From: Deltaproteobacteria bacterium
GTDB taxonomy: Bacteria; Desulfobacterota; Binatia; Binatales; Binataceae
Assembly (NCBI GenBank): GCA_021827495.1
Contig: JAKAVN010000021.1
Span: 1-33,056, forward strand
Reading direction: 5' to 3'
Length of the DNA: 33,056 nt
Shown: in pieces, positions 18,386 to 25,309 of the stretch
How positions within the stretch are numbered: position 1 is the first letter of the stretch
Layout of the letters: each line of letters begins with the position of its first letter
Notes under the pieces: generated by a model
Databases searched by the model: none
Told to the model about the DNA's origin: nothing
The model's input: the letters and a program-made list of their open reading frames with translations, nothing else
Position numbers and translations under genes: made by a program

Positions 18386-18550
18386 AGAGAAAGCCGGATC
18401 GGAGACCCAGCCACGCTTATCCTGATCGATGAAGCAGACCGCCTCCGAATGGCGAGTTTGGAGCAGGTGCGCGCGATCTTCGATGTTCAGGAAATAGGCT
18501 GTTGGACTCGAACCCGGTGTGGTATAGCAGCGTCTATAGGGATCTTTCGC
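18386..18550 (+). pseudogene. Remnant of a TniB/MuB-like transposition ATPase
   Basis: Read from 18398, the frame encodes RIGDPATLILIDEADRLRM followed by ASLEQVRAIFD. This is the Walker B region and following helix seen in AAA ATPases of the TniB/MuB type that assist DDE transposases. The usual GLE...YSRV continuation can still be glimpsed after frameshifts: GGA CTC GAA near 18504, then TAT AGC AGC GTC TAT from 18523 in another frame. The Walker A half is gone (an in-frame TAA lies at 18383), there is no start codon and no transposase partner. It ends just before the ribosome binding site of the LLM gene. I infer an old element that decayed here. Confidence 0.6.
18502..18528 (+). promoter_or_regulatory. 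Candidate promoter for the LLM-Pxp operon
   Basis: TTGGAC (18502-18507) and an extended -10, TGGTATAGC, with TATAGC at 18523-18528, are 15 bases apart. This is shorter than ideal, but the TG extension compensates. It lies inside the decayed transposition-gene remnant and would start transcription about 40 bases ahead of the LLM gene. Confidence 0.35.
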
Positions 18551-18575
18551 CATCAACCAGCCGAAGGAGGAAGTG

Positions 18576-19607
18576 ATGCGCTTCGGCCTCCTGTACTCAC
18601 TTCAAGCGCGGCCTGACCAACCAGCCTCGCAGGCCCGGATTTATCGCGAGATGCTTGAGCAGGTCGAGGCCGGCGAGGATTTGGGCTTCGACTCCGCCTG
18701 GCTGGTCGAGCATCATTTTCTCGCCGACGGCATCTGCCCGGCACCGCTGGTGACTGCGGCCGCGATGGCGGCGCGCACCCGGCGCATGACCATCGGCACC
18801 AGCATGTACCTGCTGCCGCTCCATCGCCCGGTGCAATCGGCCGAGGACGTCGCCGTGCTGGACAACATTTCCAACGGCCGCATTATTCTCGGCGTGGCGG
18901 CGGGCTACCGGCCCGAAGAGTTCGCCGGCCACGCGGAGGAACGCTCGGGCCGCGAGCGGCGGATGGAAGAGCAGCTCGAGATTATGATCAAGGCCTGGAC
19001 TACCGAGTCGTTCTCCTACCAGGGCCGCTATTACAAAATTCCCGAGACCTCGGTCACGCCGAAGCCGGTGCAAAAGCCCCGCCCGCCCATCTGGATCGGC
19101 GCTTCGACGCGGGGCGGATTCCGCCGGGCCGCGCGCTGGGCCGACGCGCTGGTCGCCTCACCGCGCCATCATATCGCCGAGCTCAAGCAGCACTTCGCGG
19201 TATACGGCGAGTACCTGCAACAGTTCGGCAAGTATCCAGCCTGCGTCCCGGTCATTCGCGAGGTCTACTGCGCCCCGACCACCGCGCAGGCCGAGGCCGA
19301 GGCGCGCGACGGCGTGATGTATATCCACGGCGGAATGTACGGCAAGTGGGCCGGGGTGAGGCCGCTGCGCGACGACCAGGGCGAGCTGGTCAAGGACCCG
19401 GCCACGGTGACCTTCGAGAGCCATCGCGAGCGCTTCATCATCGGCAGTCCGGACCATTGCGTGCGTGAAATCCAGCGCTACCAGGGCGAGCTCGGGATGG
19501 ACTGCCTTATCTGCTGGATGCAGTTTCCGGGTGTCGATGCGGACAAGACGCTGAACTCGATGCGGCTGTTCGCCAGCGAAGTGCTGCCACAGTTCAAAAA
19601 GGGCTGA
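18576..19607 (+). CDS. LLM-class flavin-dependent oxidoreductase
   Basis: This is a bacterial luciferase-like monooxygenase or F420/FMN oxidoreductase with a TIM-barrel fold. At 343 residues it fits the family. Landmarks are MRFGLLYSLQ at strand 1, DLGFDSAWLVEHHF, TSMYLLPLHRPVQSAEDVA, DNISNGRIILGVAAGYRPEEF and PPIWIGAS. AAGGAGG at 18564-18570, five bases ahead, decides for ATG 18576 over GTG 18573. It starts a same-strand unit with pxpA, an aminotransferase, pxpB and pxpC. Family members oxidise alkanesulfonates, amines, pyrimidines (RutA) or use F420. The neighbours suggest a nitrogen-containing ring substrate, but this is inference. Whether it uses FMN or F420 is not decidable here. Confidence 0.9.
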   Translation: MRFGLLYSLQARPDQPASQARIYREMLEQVEAGEDLGFDSAWLVEHHFLADGICPAPLVTAAAMAARTRRMTIGTSMYLLPLHRPVQSAEDVAVLDNISNGRIILGVAAGYRPEEFAGHAEERSGRERRMEEQLEIMIKAWTTESFSYQGRYYKIPETSVTPKPVQKPRPPIWIGASTRGGFRRAARWADALVASPRHHIAELKQHFAVYGEYLQQFGKYPACVPVIREVYCAPTTAQAEAEARDGVMYIHGGMYGKWAGVRPLRDDQGELVKDPATVTFESHRERFIIGSPDHCVREIQRYQGELGMDCLICWMQFPGVDADKTLNSMRLFASEVLPQFKKG

Positions 19608-19651
19608 TGCCGGTTGCGTCCGCCACCGCGCCGCAAGGAGGTTCATCAACA

Positions 19652-20461
19652 ATGCGTAACTGGATCGATCTCAACAGCGACATGGGCGAGTCGTTTGGCA
19701 ACTACGTGCTGGGCCGTCCGGACGAAGTGATGAAGCAGATCAACCACGCCAATATCGCGTGCGGCTTTCATGCCGGTGATCCGGTGTGGATTCGGCGCAC
19801 GGTCGAGGCCGCCAAGCGTTACGGCGTGACCTTGGGCGCGCATCCGGGGTTCCCGGACAAGCTGGGCTTCGGCCGCCGCCTGATGAACATTTCGCAGCAG
19901 GAGGCGCGCGACTACGTGGTTTACCAGGTGGGCGCGGTCAAGGCCTTCGCCGCCGCCGCCGGGGTCAGGCTGATCGCGGCCAAACCGCACGGCGCCTTCT
20001 ACCTGTGGGCGCAACAGAGCGAGGAAAATTCGCGCGCGATTCTCGAGGGCCTCAGGGAAGTCGATCCGGGGTTCGTCGCCTACCTGCCGGCGTTGCCGCG
20101 CTACCCGATGCTCGAGGTTGCGGAGCGGATGGGCTTCCAGGTCGTCAAGGAGTTCTATCCCGGCCTGGTTTACGCGGATGACGGGTCGATCGGCGTCAAG
20201 CGCACCTACGGCGAGGAAAATGTCGAGGACATGGTCGCCCTGGTGATGAAGTTTATCACCGAGGGCAAGGTCAAGGGTTCCAGCGGCAAGGAGATCGAGA
20301 TCGAGGCCGACAGCATCTGCGTCCACGGCGACGTGATCAACGCACCCGAGGTGCTGGCGGCGCTGCATAAGGCGCTCAAGCAGGCCGGGGTGGTGGCCCG
20401 CAGCGCCGTGCAAAACCTCCAGGGCAACGGCCGCGCGCCTGGCGCGCAGGCCCACGCCTGA
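19652..20461 (+). CDS. pxpA: LamB/YcsF family protein, 5-oxoprolinase subunit A
   Basis: PxpA works with PxpB and PxpC to open 5-oxoproline to glutamate with ATP. The 269-residue protein opens with IDLNSDMGESFGNYVLG (most members have LNCDLGE), followed by ANIACGFHAGDP, VTLGAHPGFPDKLGFGRR, RLIAAKPHGAFY and SICVHGD, the family's histidine- and aspartate-rich landmarks. ATG 19652 is chosen because AAGGAGG (19635-19641) lies ten bases ahead; an in-frame ATG at 19607 overlaps the LLM stop but has no such site. It is in the same operon as pxpB and pxpC, separated from them by an aminotransferase gene, which is unusual. The substrate might be 5-oxoproline or another lactam. Confidence 0.9.
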   Translation: MRNWIDLNSDMGESFGNYVLGRPDEVMKQINHANIACGFHAGDPVWIRRTVEAAKRYGVTLGAHPGFPDKLGFGRRLMNISQQEARDYVVYQVGAVKAFAAAAGVRLIAAKPHGAFYLWAQQSEENSRAILEGLREVDPGFVAYLPALPRYPMLEVAERMGFQVVKEFYPGLVYADDGSIGVKRTYGEENVEDMVALVMKFITEGKVKGSSGKEIEIEADSICVHGDVINAPEVLAALHKALKQAGVVARSAVQNLQGNGRAPGAQAHA

Positions 20462-20587
20462 GCGGGATCCGGGCGCGCAAAAGGGGCGATGCTCGCCCGG
20501 CGGCGCAAGCTTGCACATGGCGGGCGCGGGCGTGTGGCGTTTGAACGCGGGCCGCTTGAAGAGCTTGAAGAGGAGGAGTGATCAGGG

Positions 20588-21934
20588 ATGGCGCTGGAAA
20601 GATTCGTCAACACCTATGTCGCGCGCACTGCGCGCTCGCGCGAGATTTACGAAGACGCGCGCAACTATTTGCCCGGCGGCGTCAGCGGCAACGCCAAGTT
20701 CCTCAAGCCCTATCCGCTCTACCTCAAGCGCGCGCGCGGCGCGCACGTCACCGACGTCGACGGCAATGACTACGTTGACCTGCTCGACGCGGTCGGCGCC
20801 GCCATTCTGGGCCACGGCCACGAGGCCATAAGACGCGCGGTCAAGGAGCAAATCGACGAGGCGATCCTGCCGCTGATGGCGACCGAGCTGGAGGTGCACC
20901 TGGCCAAGAAGGTCGCGCGCCTGATGGACTACATGGAGATGATCAGGTTCGTGAACAGCGGCTCGGAGGCGACCCTGATGGCGCTGCGGGCGGCGCGCGC
21001 GTTCACCGGGCGTGAGCGGATCGCCAAGTTCGAGGGCAACTACCACGGCCAGCACGACTGGTCGCTGATTGGCGGCGCGGCGGCCGGGCTCGGACCGCTG
21101 AGCGCGCCGCGCTCGGCGCCGGATTGCGCGGGGATCCCGCGCTCGATCGTCGATAATGTTTTGATGCTGCCGTACAACGACATGGCCGCGATCGACCTTG
21201 TGCGCCAGCATGCGGGCGAACTTGCCGCGGTAATCATCGAGCCGGTCGCGGCGTTCTTCATCGGCGGGGTTCCCGCCGACATCGAATTTCTGCGCGCGCT
21301 GCGCAAGGTGACCGCGGAGCACGGCGTGATGCTGATCTTCGATGAGGTCGTCACCGGCTTTCGCCTCGGCCTGGGCGGCGCGGCGGCGTACTTCGGCGTG
21401 CGCCCGGACCTTGGATGCATCGGCAAGATTGTCGGCGGCGGTTTCCCGATCGGCGCCTTCGGCGGGCGGCGCGACCTGATGGAGAAGGTGATCACGCCGA
21501 CCAAGCAGCCCTCGGACTTGAAGGAGAAGAGCTTCGCCTCGGGAACCTTCTCGGGCAACCCGATCAGCATGGCGGCCGGACTGGCCGCGCTCACCGAGCT
21601 TGAGCGCAACCCGGTCTACGAATATGTCGGTGCGCTGGGGCACGCGCTCAGAGAGGGCATCAGCGAGAGCGCCCGGCGCCGGGGCTTTCCGCTCCAGGTC
21701 ACCGGTATCGGCTCGCTCTTTCACGTCCACTTCGCCGACGAGCCGATCACGAACAAGCGCGCGGCGATGCGCGCCAACCACGCCCGCCAGTACGAATTCA
21801 GCATGGGGCTGATTTCCAAAGGGGTGCTGCTTACGCCCAACCATCCGGGGTTCCTCTCGGCCGCCCATACCGCGGAGGACGTCAAGGAAGTCGTTCGCGT
21901 CGCCGACGAGGTGCTGCGCGAGATGGCCGGCTGA
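20588..21934 (+). CDS. Class III aminotransferase, glutamate-1-semialdehyde aminomutase-like
   Basis: This pyridoxal-phosphate enzyme has 448 residues. PLP-binding features are FVNSGSEATLMALRAAR, FDEVVTGFR with Asp252, and the Schiff-base lysine Lys280 in GCIGKIVGGGFPIGAFGG, plus SGTFSGNP. The start PGGVSGNAKF and RARGAHVTDVDGNDY resemble HemL, which turns glutamate-1-semialdehyde into 5-aminolevulinate. The placement between pxpA and pxpB, and the absence of other heme genes, point instead to a catabolic aminotransferase or aminomutase acting on a ring-opened product. AGGAGG (20571-20576) lies 11 bases ahead of ATG 20588. Specificity is not visible in the sequence; a second, genuine hemL elsewhere in the genome would support the catabolic view. 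Confidence 0.88.
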   Translation: MALERFVNTYVARTARSREIYEDARNYLPGGVSGNAKFLKPYPLYLKRARGAHVTDVDGNDYVDLLDAVGAAILGHGHEAIRRAVKEQIDEAILPLMATELEVHLAKKVARLMDYMEMIRFVNSGSEATLMALRAARAFTGRERIAKFEGNYHGQHDWSLIGGAAAGLGPLSAPRSAPDCAGIPRSIVDNVLMLPYNDMAAIDLVRQHAGELAAVIIEPVAAFFIGGVPADIEFLRALRKVTAEHGVMLIFDEVVTGFRLGLGGAAAYFGVRPDLGCIGKIVGGGFPIGAFGGRRDLMEKVITPTKQPSDLKEKSFASGTFSGNPISMAAGLAALTELERNPVYEYVGALGHALREGISESARRRGFPLQVTGIGSLFHVHFADEPITNKRAAMRANHARQYEFSMGLISKGVLLTPNHPGFLSAAHTAEDVKEVVRVADEVLREMAG

Positions 21935-21950
21935 GCGGGAGCGGGTCGCG

Positions 21951-22832
21951 ATGGAGGTCCGCTACGACTTCGGCGGCGACGAATACGTCTTCGTCGATTT
22001 CGACATCGAGATGAGCCTCGAGGTGAACTTCAAGGTGCTCTCGATATGCCAGGACCTCGAGCGCGAGCCGATACCCGGAGTGATCGAGGTCTGCCCGGGC
22101 AACGCGTCGTACCTGGTGCACTACCGGCCCGAGGAAATCGAACCGGACAAGCTGGTCAAGGAGTTGCGCCAGCGCGAGCATCAGGCCGACCGTATCGCCA
22201 GCATCAGCTCGCGCATGGTGGACATCCCGGTGCTCTACGACGATCCGTGGACCAAGGAATGCGCGCGGCAATTCGGCGACCGCCATCAGGATCCCTCGGT
22301 CACCAACCTGGAATACCTGATGCGGATCAACGGCTTCAGCGACAAGCAGGAATTCATACACGCGCATTCCGGCCGCCCCTATTGGATTTCGATGGTGGGA
22401 TTTGTGCCGGGCACCGCGTGGGGCTACCAGATGGTGCCGCGCTCGCGCGCCCTGCAGGCGCCAAAATACGTCCGCCCGCGCACCGATACACCCGAGCGCA
22501 CGGTCTCTCACGGCGGCGCCTTCATGGCGATTTACCCGGTGCGCGGTCCGGGCGGTTACCAGTTGATCGGGATGACGCCGGTGCCGGTGTACGAGCCCGA
22601 GGGGCGGCTGGTCGATCTGCGCGAGACGCGGATCCTGGCCAAGGCGGCGGACCGCTGGAAACTGCGGCCGATCGATCGCGAAGAATTCGACGCGATTCGC
22701 GCCGCGGTCGAGGCCGGCACCTATCGCTACCGGATAATCGAACAGGAATTCAGACCGGCGATTTATTTCGAGGATCCGGAGCGCTATCTCAACCGTCTGC
22801 ACGAAGAAGCGCGCGCATGCTCAAAATCCTGA
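21951..22832 (+). CDS. pxpB: 5-oxoprolinase subunit B (AHS1/KipI family)
   Basis: The protein has 293 residues, longer than most PxpB proteins because of an N-terminal region of about 90 residues. It carries the AHS1 domain: VIEVCPGNASYLVHY, then VDIPVLYDDPWTKE, FSDKQEFIHAHSGRPYWISMVGFVPGTAWGYQ, and SHGGAFMAIYPVRGPGGYQLIGMTP. ATG 21951 follows the aminotransferase stop by 16 bases. The end overlaps pxpC by 16 bases, the usual AHS1/AHS2 coupling. It should form a heteromer with PxpC and, with PxpA, an ATP-dependent lactamase. A C-terminal part of about 60 residues after GMTPVPVYEPE is also retained. Other AHS1/AHS2 roles, such as kinase inhibition or the allophanate hydrolase-type module of urea carboxylase, are less likely given PxpA in the operon. 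Confidence 0.88.
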   Translation: MEVRYDFGGDEYVFVDFDIEMSLEVNFKVLSICQDLEREPIPGVIEVCPGNASYLVHYRPEEIEPDKLVKELRQREHQADRIASISSRMVDIPVLYDDPWTKECARQFGDRHQDPSVTNLEYLMRINGFSDKQEFIHAHSGRPYWISMVGFVPGTAWGYQMVPRSRALQAPKYVRPRTDTPERTVSHGGAFMAIYPVRGPGGYQLIGMTPVPVYEPEGRLVDLRETRILAKAADRWKLRPIDREEFDAIRAAVEAGTYRYRIIEQEFRPAIYFEDPERYLNRLHEEARACSKS

Positions 22833-23821
22833 GGCCCGGACTTCAGACCACGATTCAGGACGCCGGACGCTTCGGCTGGTACCACATCGGGATGCCGCCG
22901 TCGGGCGCGATGGACCAGTTCTCGTTTCGCGCCGGCAACCTGCTGGTTGGCAACGACCAGGGCGCCGCGGCGCTGGAGACGACCTTCCAGGGGCCGCACC
23001 TTGAGGCCGCCGCCGAGGTGACGGTCGCAGTGACCGGCGCGCCGCTCGAGCTGCGCCTCAACGGCGAGCCCGCGCCGATGTGGGTCGCGCTCGCGCTGCG
23101 CGCGGGTGACCGGCTCCAGTGCGGACAGGTGGCCGCCGGAGTCCGCTCGTACATATGTGTCTCCGGCGGCATCGACGTGCCGGAACTGCTGGGCAGCCGC
23201 TCGACCTATCTGCTCGGGCGTTTCGGCGGAGTCGGCGGCCGCGCGGTCGCCGCGCACGACCTGCTGCGCGTGGGCGCGCCGCGCCGCAACGCCGCCGAAC
23301 TCACGGGGCGGCGGCTCGACGCGCGGCTTTTGCCAAGCTTCCCGGAGGCCGCCGAGTTGCGCATTCTGATGGGGCTGTGCAGCTATCGGCTTACCGAAGA
23401 GAGCATCGCGCAATTTCTGAACACACCTTGGGAGGTTTCCACCGAGGCCGACCGCATCGGCTACCGGATTCATGGCGCGGGGTTTCAATTCCGCGACCGC
23501 GAGCCACCCTTCGGCGCCGGCTCCGATCCCTCCAACGTGGTCGACGTCGGCTACCCGGTCGGTTCGATCCAGGTGCCTGGGGGAAAGGAGGGAATCCTGC
23601 TGATGCGCGACGCGGTTACCGGCGGCGGTTACGCCACTATCGGAACGGTCATCCAATGCGATCTCGATCGCGTGGCGCAGGCCGCGCCGCGCGCGCGCTT
23701 TCGGTTTCGCGCGGTCACCATCCAGGACGCGTTGCGCCTGCGCGCGCAATACAAGTCGCGCCTGCGCGCGGTAGCTGACTCGCTAGCGCTGTTCGACAGC
23801 GTCGGATGGCTTGGCCAGTAA
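22817..23821 (+). CDS. pxpC: 5-oxoprolinase subunit C (AHS2/KipA family)
   Basis: This 334-residue AHS2-domain protein opens with LKILRPGLQTTIQDAGRFGW and MPPSGAMDQFSFRAGNLLVGN, the family signature. ETTFQGP, ICVSGGIDVPELLGSRSTY, EADRIGYRIHG, SNVVDVGYPVGSIQVPGGK and RDAVTGGGYATIGTVI follow in the expected order. Although the frame is open from 22046, ATG 22817 gives the family start and overlaps pxpB by 16 bases. It binds PxpB and provides the second half of the ATP-dependent ring-opening enzyme. The gene closes the operon; palindromic non-coding DNA follows. Confidence 0.9.
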   Translation: MLKILRPGLQTTIQDAGRFGWYHIGMPPSGAMDQFSFRAGNLLVGNDQGAAALETTFQGPHLEAAAEVTVAVTGAPLELRLNGEPAPMWVALALRAGDRLQCGQVAAGVRSYICVSGGIDVPELLGSRSTYLLGRFGGVGGRAVAAHDLLRVGAPRRNAAELTGRRLDARLLPSFPEAAELRILMGLCSYRLTEESIAQFLNTPWEVSTEADRIGYRIHGAGFQFRDREPPFGAGSDPSNVVDVGYPVGSIQVPGGKEGILLMRDAVTGGGYATIGTVIQCDLDRVAQAAPRARFRFRAVTIQDALRLRAQYKSRLRAVADSLALFDSVGWLGQ

Positions 23822-23963
23822 CCCGCAGCCTTCGGTGTCCCCTCTCCTTGTCCAGGGAGCGGGTTGGGAAGAGCTTCTCTGTTCCGCTTTCGATCCGCTC
23901 GAAGCCCTTGTGGCCCAAGGCGATTCAGAGTAATCGCTCCCACCGCTTGCGAGGCTCGCGGCG

Positions 23964-23987
23964 ACCTCTCCTGGGATAAGGAGAGGT
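23964..23987. repeat. Palindrome ACCTCTCCT / AGGAGAGGT
   Basis: A perfect 9-base inverted repeat with a GGGATA loop. It may be one end of an interspersed repeat, as a related half-site lies near 23838. Confidence 0.6.
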
Positions 23988-24052
23988 GCGAAATACTGGA
24001 CAAAGAGAGGGAGCGTTCGGAGAATTGCCGCGTCGCGGAAAATGCTCCGCCC

Positions 24053-24090
24053 CCTGGCCTCGCCAGAGATTCGTTGGCGGCGAGGCCAGG
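24053..24090. repeat. Palindrome CCTGGCCTCGCC / GGCGAGGCCAGG
   Basis: A perfect 12-base inverted repeat with a 14-base loop; GCTCC at 24044-24048 and GGAGC at 24090-24094 extend the symmetry. No T run follows on either strand, so it is not a simple terminator. Confidence 0.65.
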
Positions 24091-24106
24091 GAGCGGTGTT
24101 AATCAT

Positions 24107-24128
24107 GCCCGGGCGCGAACGCCCGGGC
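24107..24128 (-). terminator. GC hairpin after the small exported protein gene
   Basis: GCCCGGGCG and CGCCCGGGC pair perfectly over 9 bases, with a TTCG loop when read on the minus strand. It lies 12 bases after the stop of the minus-strand gene ending at 24140, a terminator position, but the following bases (ATGATTAAC) lack a T run. It may act as an RNA-stabilising hairpin instead. Confidence 0.45.
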
Positions 24129-24139
24129 CAGGGAGAAGA

Positions 24140-24535
24140 TTAGTGTCCGGCGCCCGCCGACTTTGCCCGCTTGCTGTACAGCTTGGCGAGTTTTGAGTCC
24201 TGTGCGGCGATTCCGCGATAGTGGGCAGTGGTCACTTTCATGAAAATCGTTTGCTGCTGAATGATTTCCTGGTCCGAGCCCGTGCGCAGTCCTTTGGCCT
24301 TGTGAATGGTGTCGTACTGGGCTTTGGCTTTGTCCGCCTGTTCCTTGGCGGCCGTTGCCTGGGCCGCGTAAAAATCGGCGAGCGCCTGATAATCCTGCGC
24401 CGTCTTAGCGCTTGCCACTGCGGTCCCGATGTTGTCGGAGGTGATAGCCTCGGCCGCCATTCCCGTCCCCGACCACGCCGCGGCGACCACAAACGCCACG
24501 AATATCGCAAACAACGATGATTTCCCTCTCAGCAT
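24140..24535 (-). CDS. Small exported helical protein of unknown function
   Basis: I do not recognise a named family. From ATG 24535 the product has 131 residues; an in-frame upstream extension to 24598 is less likely because AAAGGAG lies nine bases ahead of 24535. A signal peptide is clear (LRGKSSLFAIFVAFVVAAAW, likely cut after GMAA). The mature part is lysine-, alanine- and glutamine-rich and predicted helical throughout, with ALADFYAAQATAAKEQADKA and HYRGIAAQDSKLAKLYSKRA suggesting two long amphipathic helices. It has no cysteine. It probably acts in the periplasm. It is divergent from the YCF48-type gene cluster and may have no link to it. Confidence 0.75.
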   Translation of the reverse strand: MLRGKSSLFAIFVAFVVAAAWSGTGMAAEAITSDNIGTAVASAKTAQDYQALADFYAAQATAAKEQADKAKAQYDTIHKAKGLRTGSDQEIIQQQTIFMKVTTAHYRGIAAQDSKLAKLYSKRAKSAGAGH

Positions 24536-24951
24536 CAGCTTCGGCTCCTTTGGTTGCTGCTCCCCCGGAGTGCGACCGGTTCGCACCAGGTTGCGCATAG
24601 CTCAAAGCATTTCGGCGGTCTTTTTTCAAGTCCAAGCCGCGTGGGCGCAATGCTTTGACGGGTCGGACATGCTCGGGCGGCGCATGGATGAACGCACTCT
24701 GACAGGAGCTTCGGGTGGCGCCCTGGTAATCGCGGCGACTGTGGAAAACAGTCTCCGCTAACGGCCACGAGCGCGTTTCAGGGCGTCTCCAAGCTGTGTC
24801 ACCGCACCGGCGGCTGCGGAAGGCCGGCCTCCCGCCCCCTTATCGCCGGCTATTCCGGGGAAGGGGCCTTGGCCCGTCAAATGTTACGGGAGATGCGGCC
24901 TTGCATTTCCCATTGTTTAACCAAACGCTCGTTTTTACTGCGCGGGTCTTC
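24536..24951. other. Intergenic region between divergent genes
   Basis: No gene is supported. A perfect 9-base dyad, TCAAAGCAT (24602-24610) and ATGCTTTGA (24650-24658), lies upstream of the minus-strand gene. CCAAACG at 24921-24927 pairs with CGTTTGG at 24961-24967, and GCTCGTT at 24927-24933 with AACGAGC at 24968-24974, so two inverted motifs bracket the -35 box of the plus-strand promoter. Confidence 0.45.
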
Positions 24952-24979
24952 TTGACATTCCGTTTGGAACGAGCATTAT
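24952..24979 (+). promoter_or_regulatory. Promoter of the YCF48-RND-barrel cluster
   Basis: A perfect -35 TTGACA (24952-24957) is followed after 16 bases by CATTAT (24974-24979), four of six matches to the -10 consensus. The region before it is locally AT-rich. Inverted motifs on both sides of the -35 box could be a repressor site. Confidence 0.6.
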
Positions 24980-24985
24980 GACGTG

Positions 24986-25309
24986 CTGTGGGGGCGTGGC
25001 CGCCTCAGAAAGGGGGAGGCCGTACTTGGGAGGAACCTGTTTCGGGGGAGCTTCAAGCGCCGCTTCCTAAGCGCAAGAGATTGGCGAGATGATTGACGAA
25101 ATGAAATTGAAATTTGAAATATTTGAAATTTTGAAATAAGGGCGGCGCGGTAGCGAAGAGCATTGCGTCCTAAGTAGGTCCGCACGTAACCGATGAGGAC
25201 CGGCGGTGAATCGGCAACGGCACTGTGGCCGCGCGATGAGTACCGTCACGGTTATGGCAGCGATGCGGCGTCCGGAATTAGCGAGAGGTGGCCTTTGCTT
25301 CACGGGGCG
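24986..25309 (+). other. Long leader of the YCF48-type gene
   Basis: About 320 bases lie between the predicted transcription start and the YCF48-type start codon. The part up to 25090 is G-rich with GGGGG runs and short GC dyads, followed by the TGAAAT repeat. An open frame from 25193 joins the gene in phase but has no protein features. I recognise no known riboswitch. Confidence 0.4.
25102..25137 (+). repeat. Five TGAAAT repeats in an AT-rich block
   Basis: TGAAAT occurs at 25102, 25108, 25115, 25124 and 25132, with steps of 6, 7, 9 and 8 bases. The block is nearly pure A/T in an otherwise GC-rich window and lies in the leader of the YCF48-type gene. Confidence 0.75.

Larger units (their letters stand above)
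23822..24139. other. Non-coding stretch with several palindromes
   Basis: No gene is supported in these 318 bases. The stretch is dense in inverted repeats (listed separately) and contains two copies of CCTCTCCT, at about 23838 and 23965, with AGGGAG-like complements. This resembles the interspersed palindromic repeats found between genes of many GC-rich bacteria. It separates the convergent pxpC and small exported protein genes. Confidence 0.5.

Noticed and set aside
18500-18522. Reverse complement contains GGGTTCGAGTCC, like a tRNA T-arm
   Set aside because: The arms beside the loop do not pair over five bases, and no acceptor or anticodon stem follows. The same bases are explained better by the decayed transposition ATPase.
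18344-18556. 70-codon minus-strand frame with plausible composition
   Set aside because: It lies antisense to the recognisable LILIDEADRL stretch, which explains why it looks protein-like.
22046-22816. Open frame extending pxpC upstream by 257 codons
   Set aside because: This part overlaps pxpB in another frame, is Arg/Gly-rich and has no AHS2 features. The family start is at 22817.
24986-25090. G-rich leader considered as a riboswitch
   Set aside because: I could not match it to the conserved core of any riboswitch class I know, such as the cyclic-di-GMP type.
25102-25137. Repeat block considered as a CRISPR array
   Set aside because: The units are six bases with almost no spacers, far from repeat and spacer sizes of CRISPR arrays, and there are no cas genes.
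25193-25309. Upstream in-frame extension of the YCF48-type protein
   Set aside because: It would bury the lipoprotein signal inside the chain. The signal begins at the ATG at 25310.
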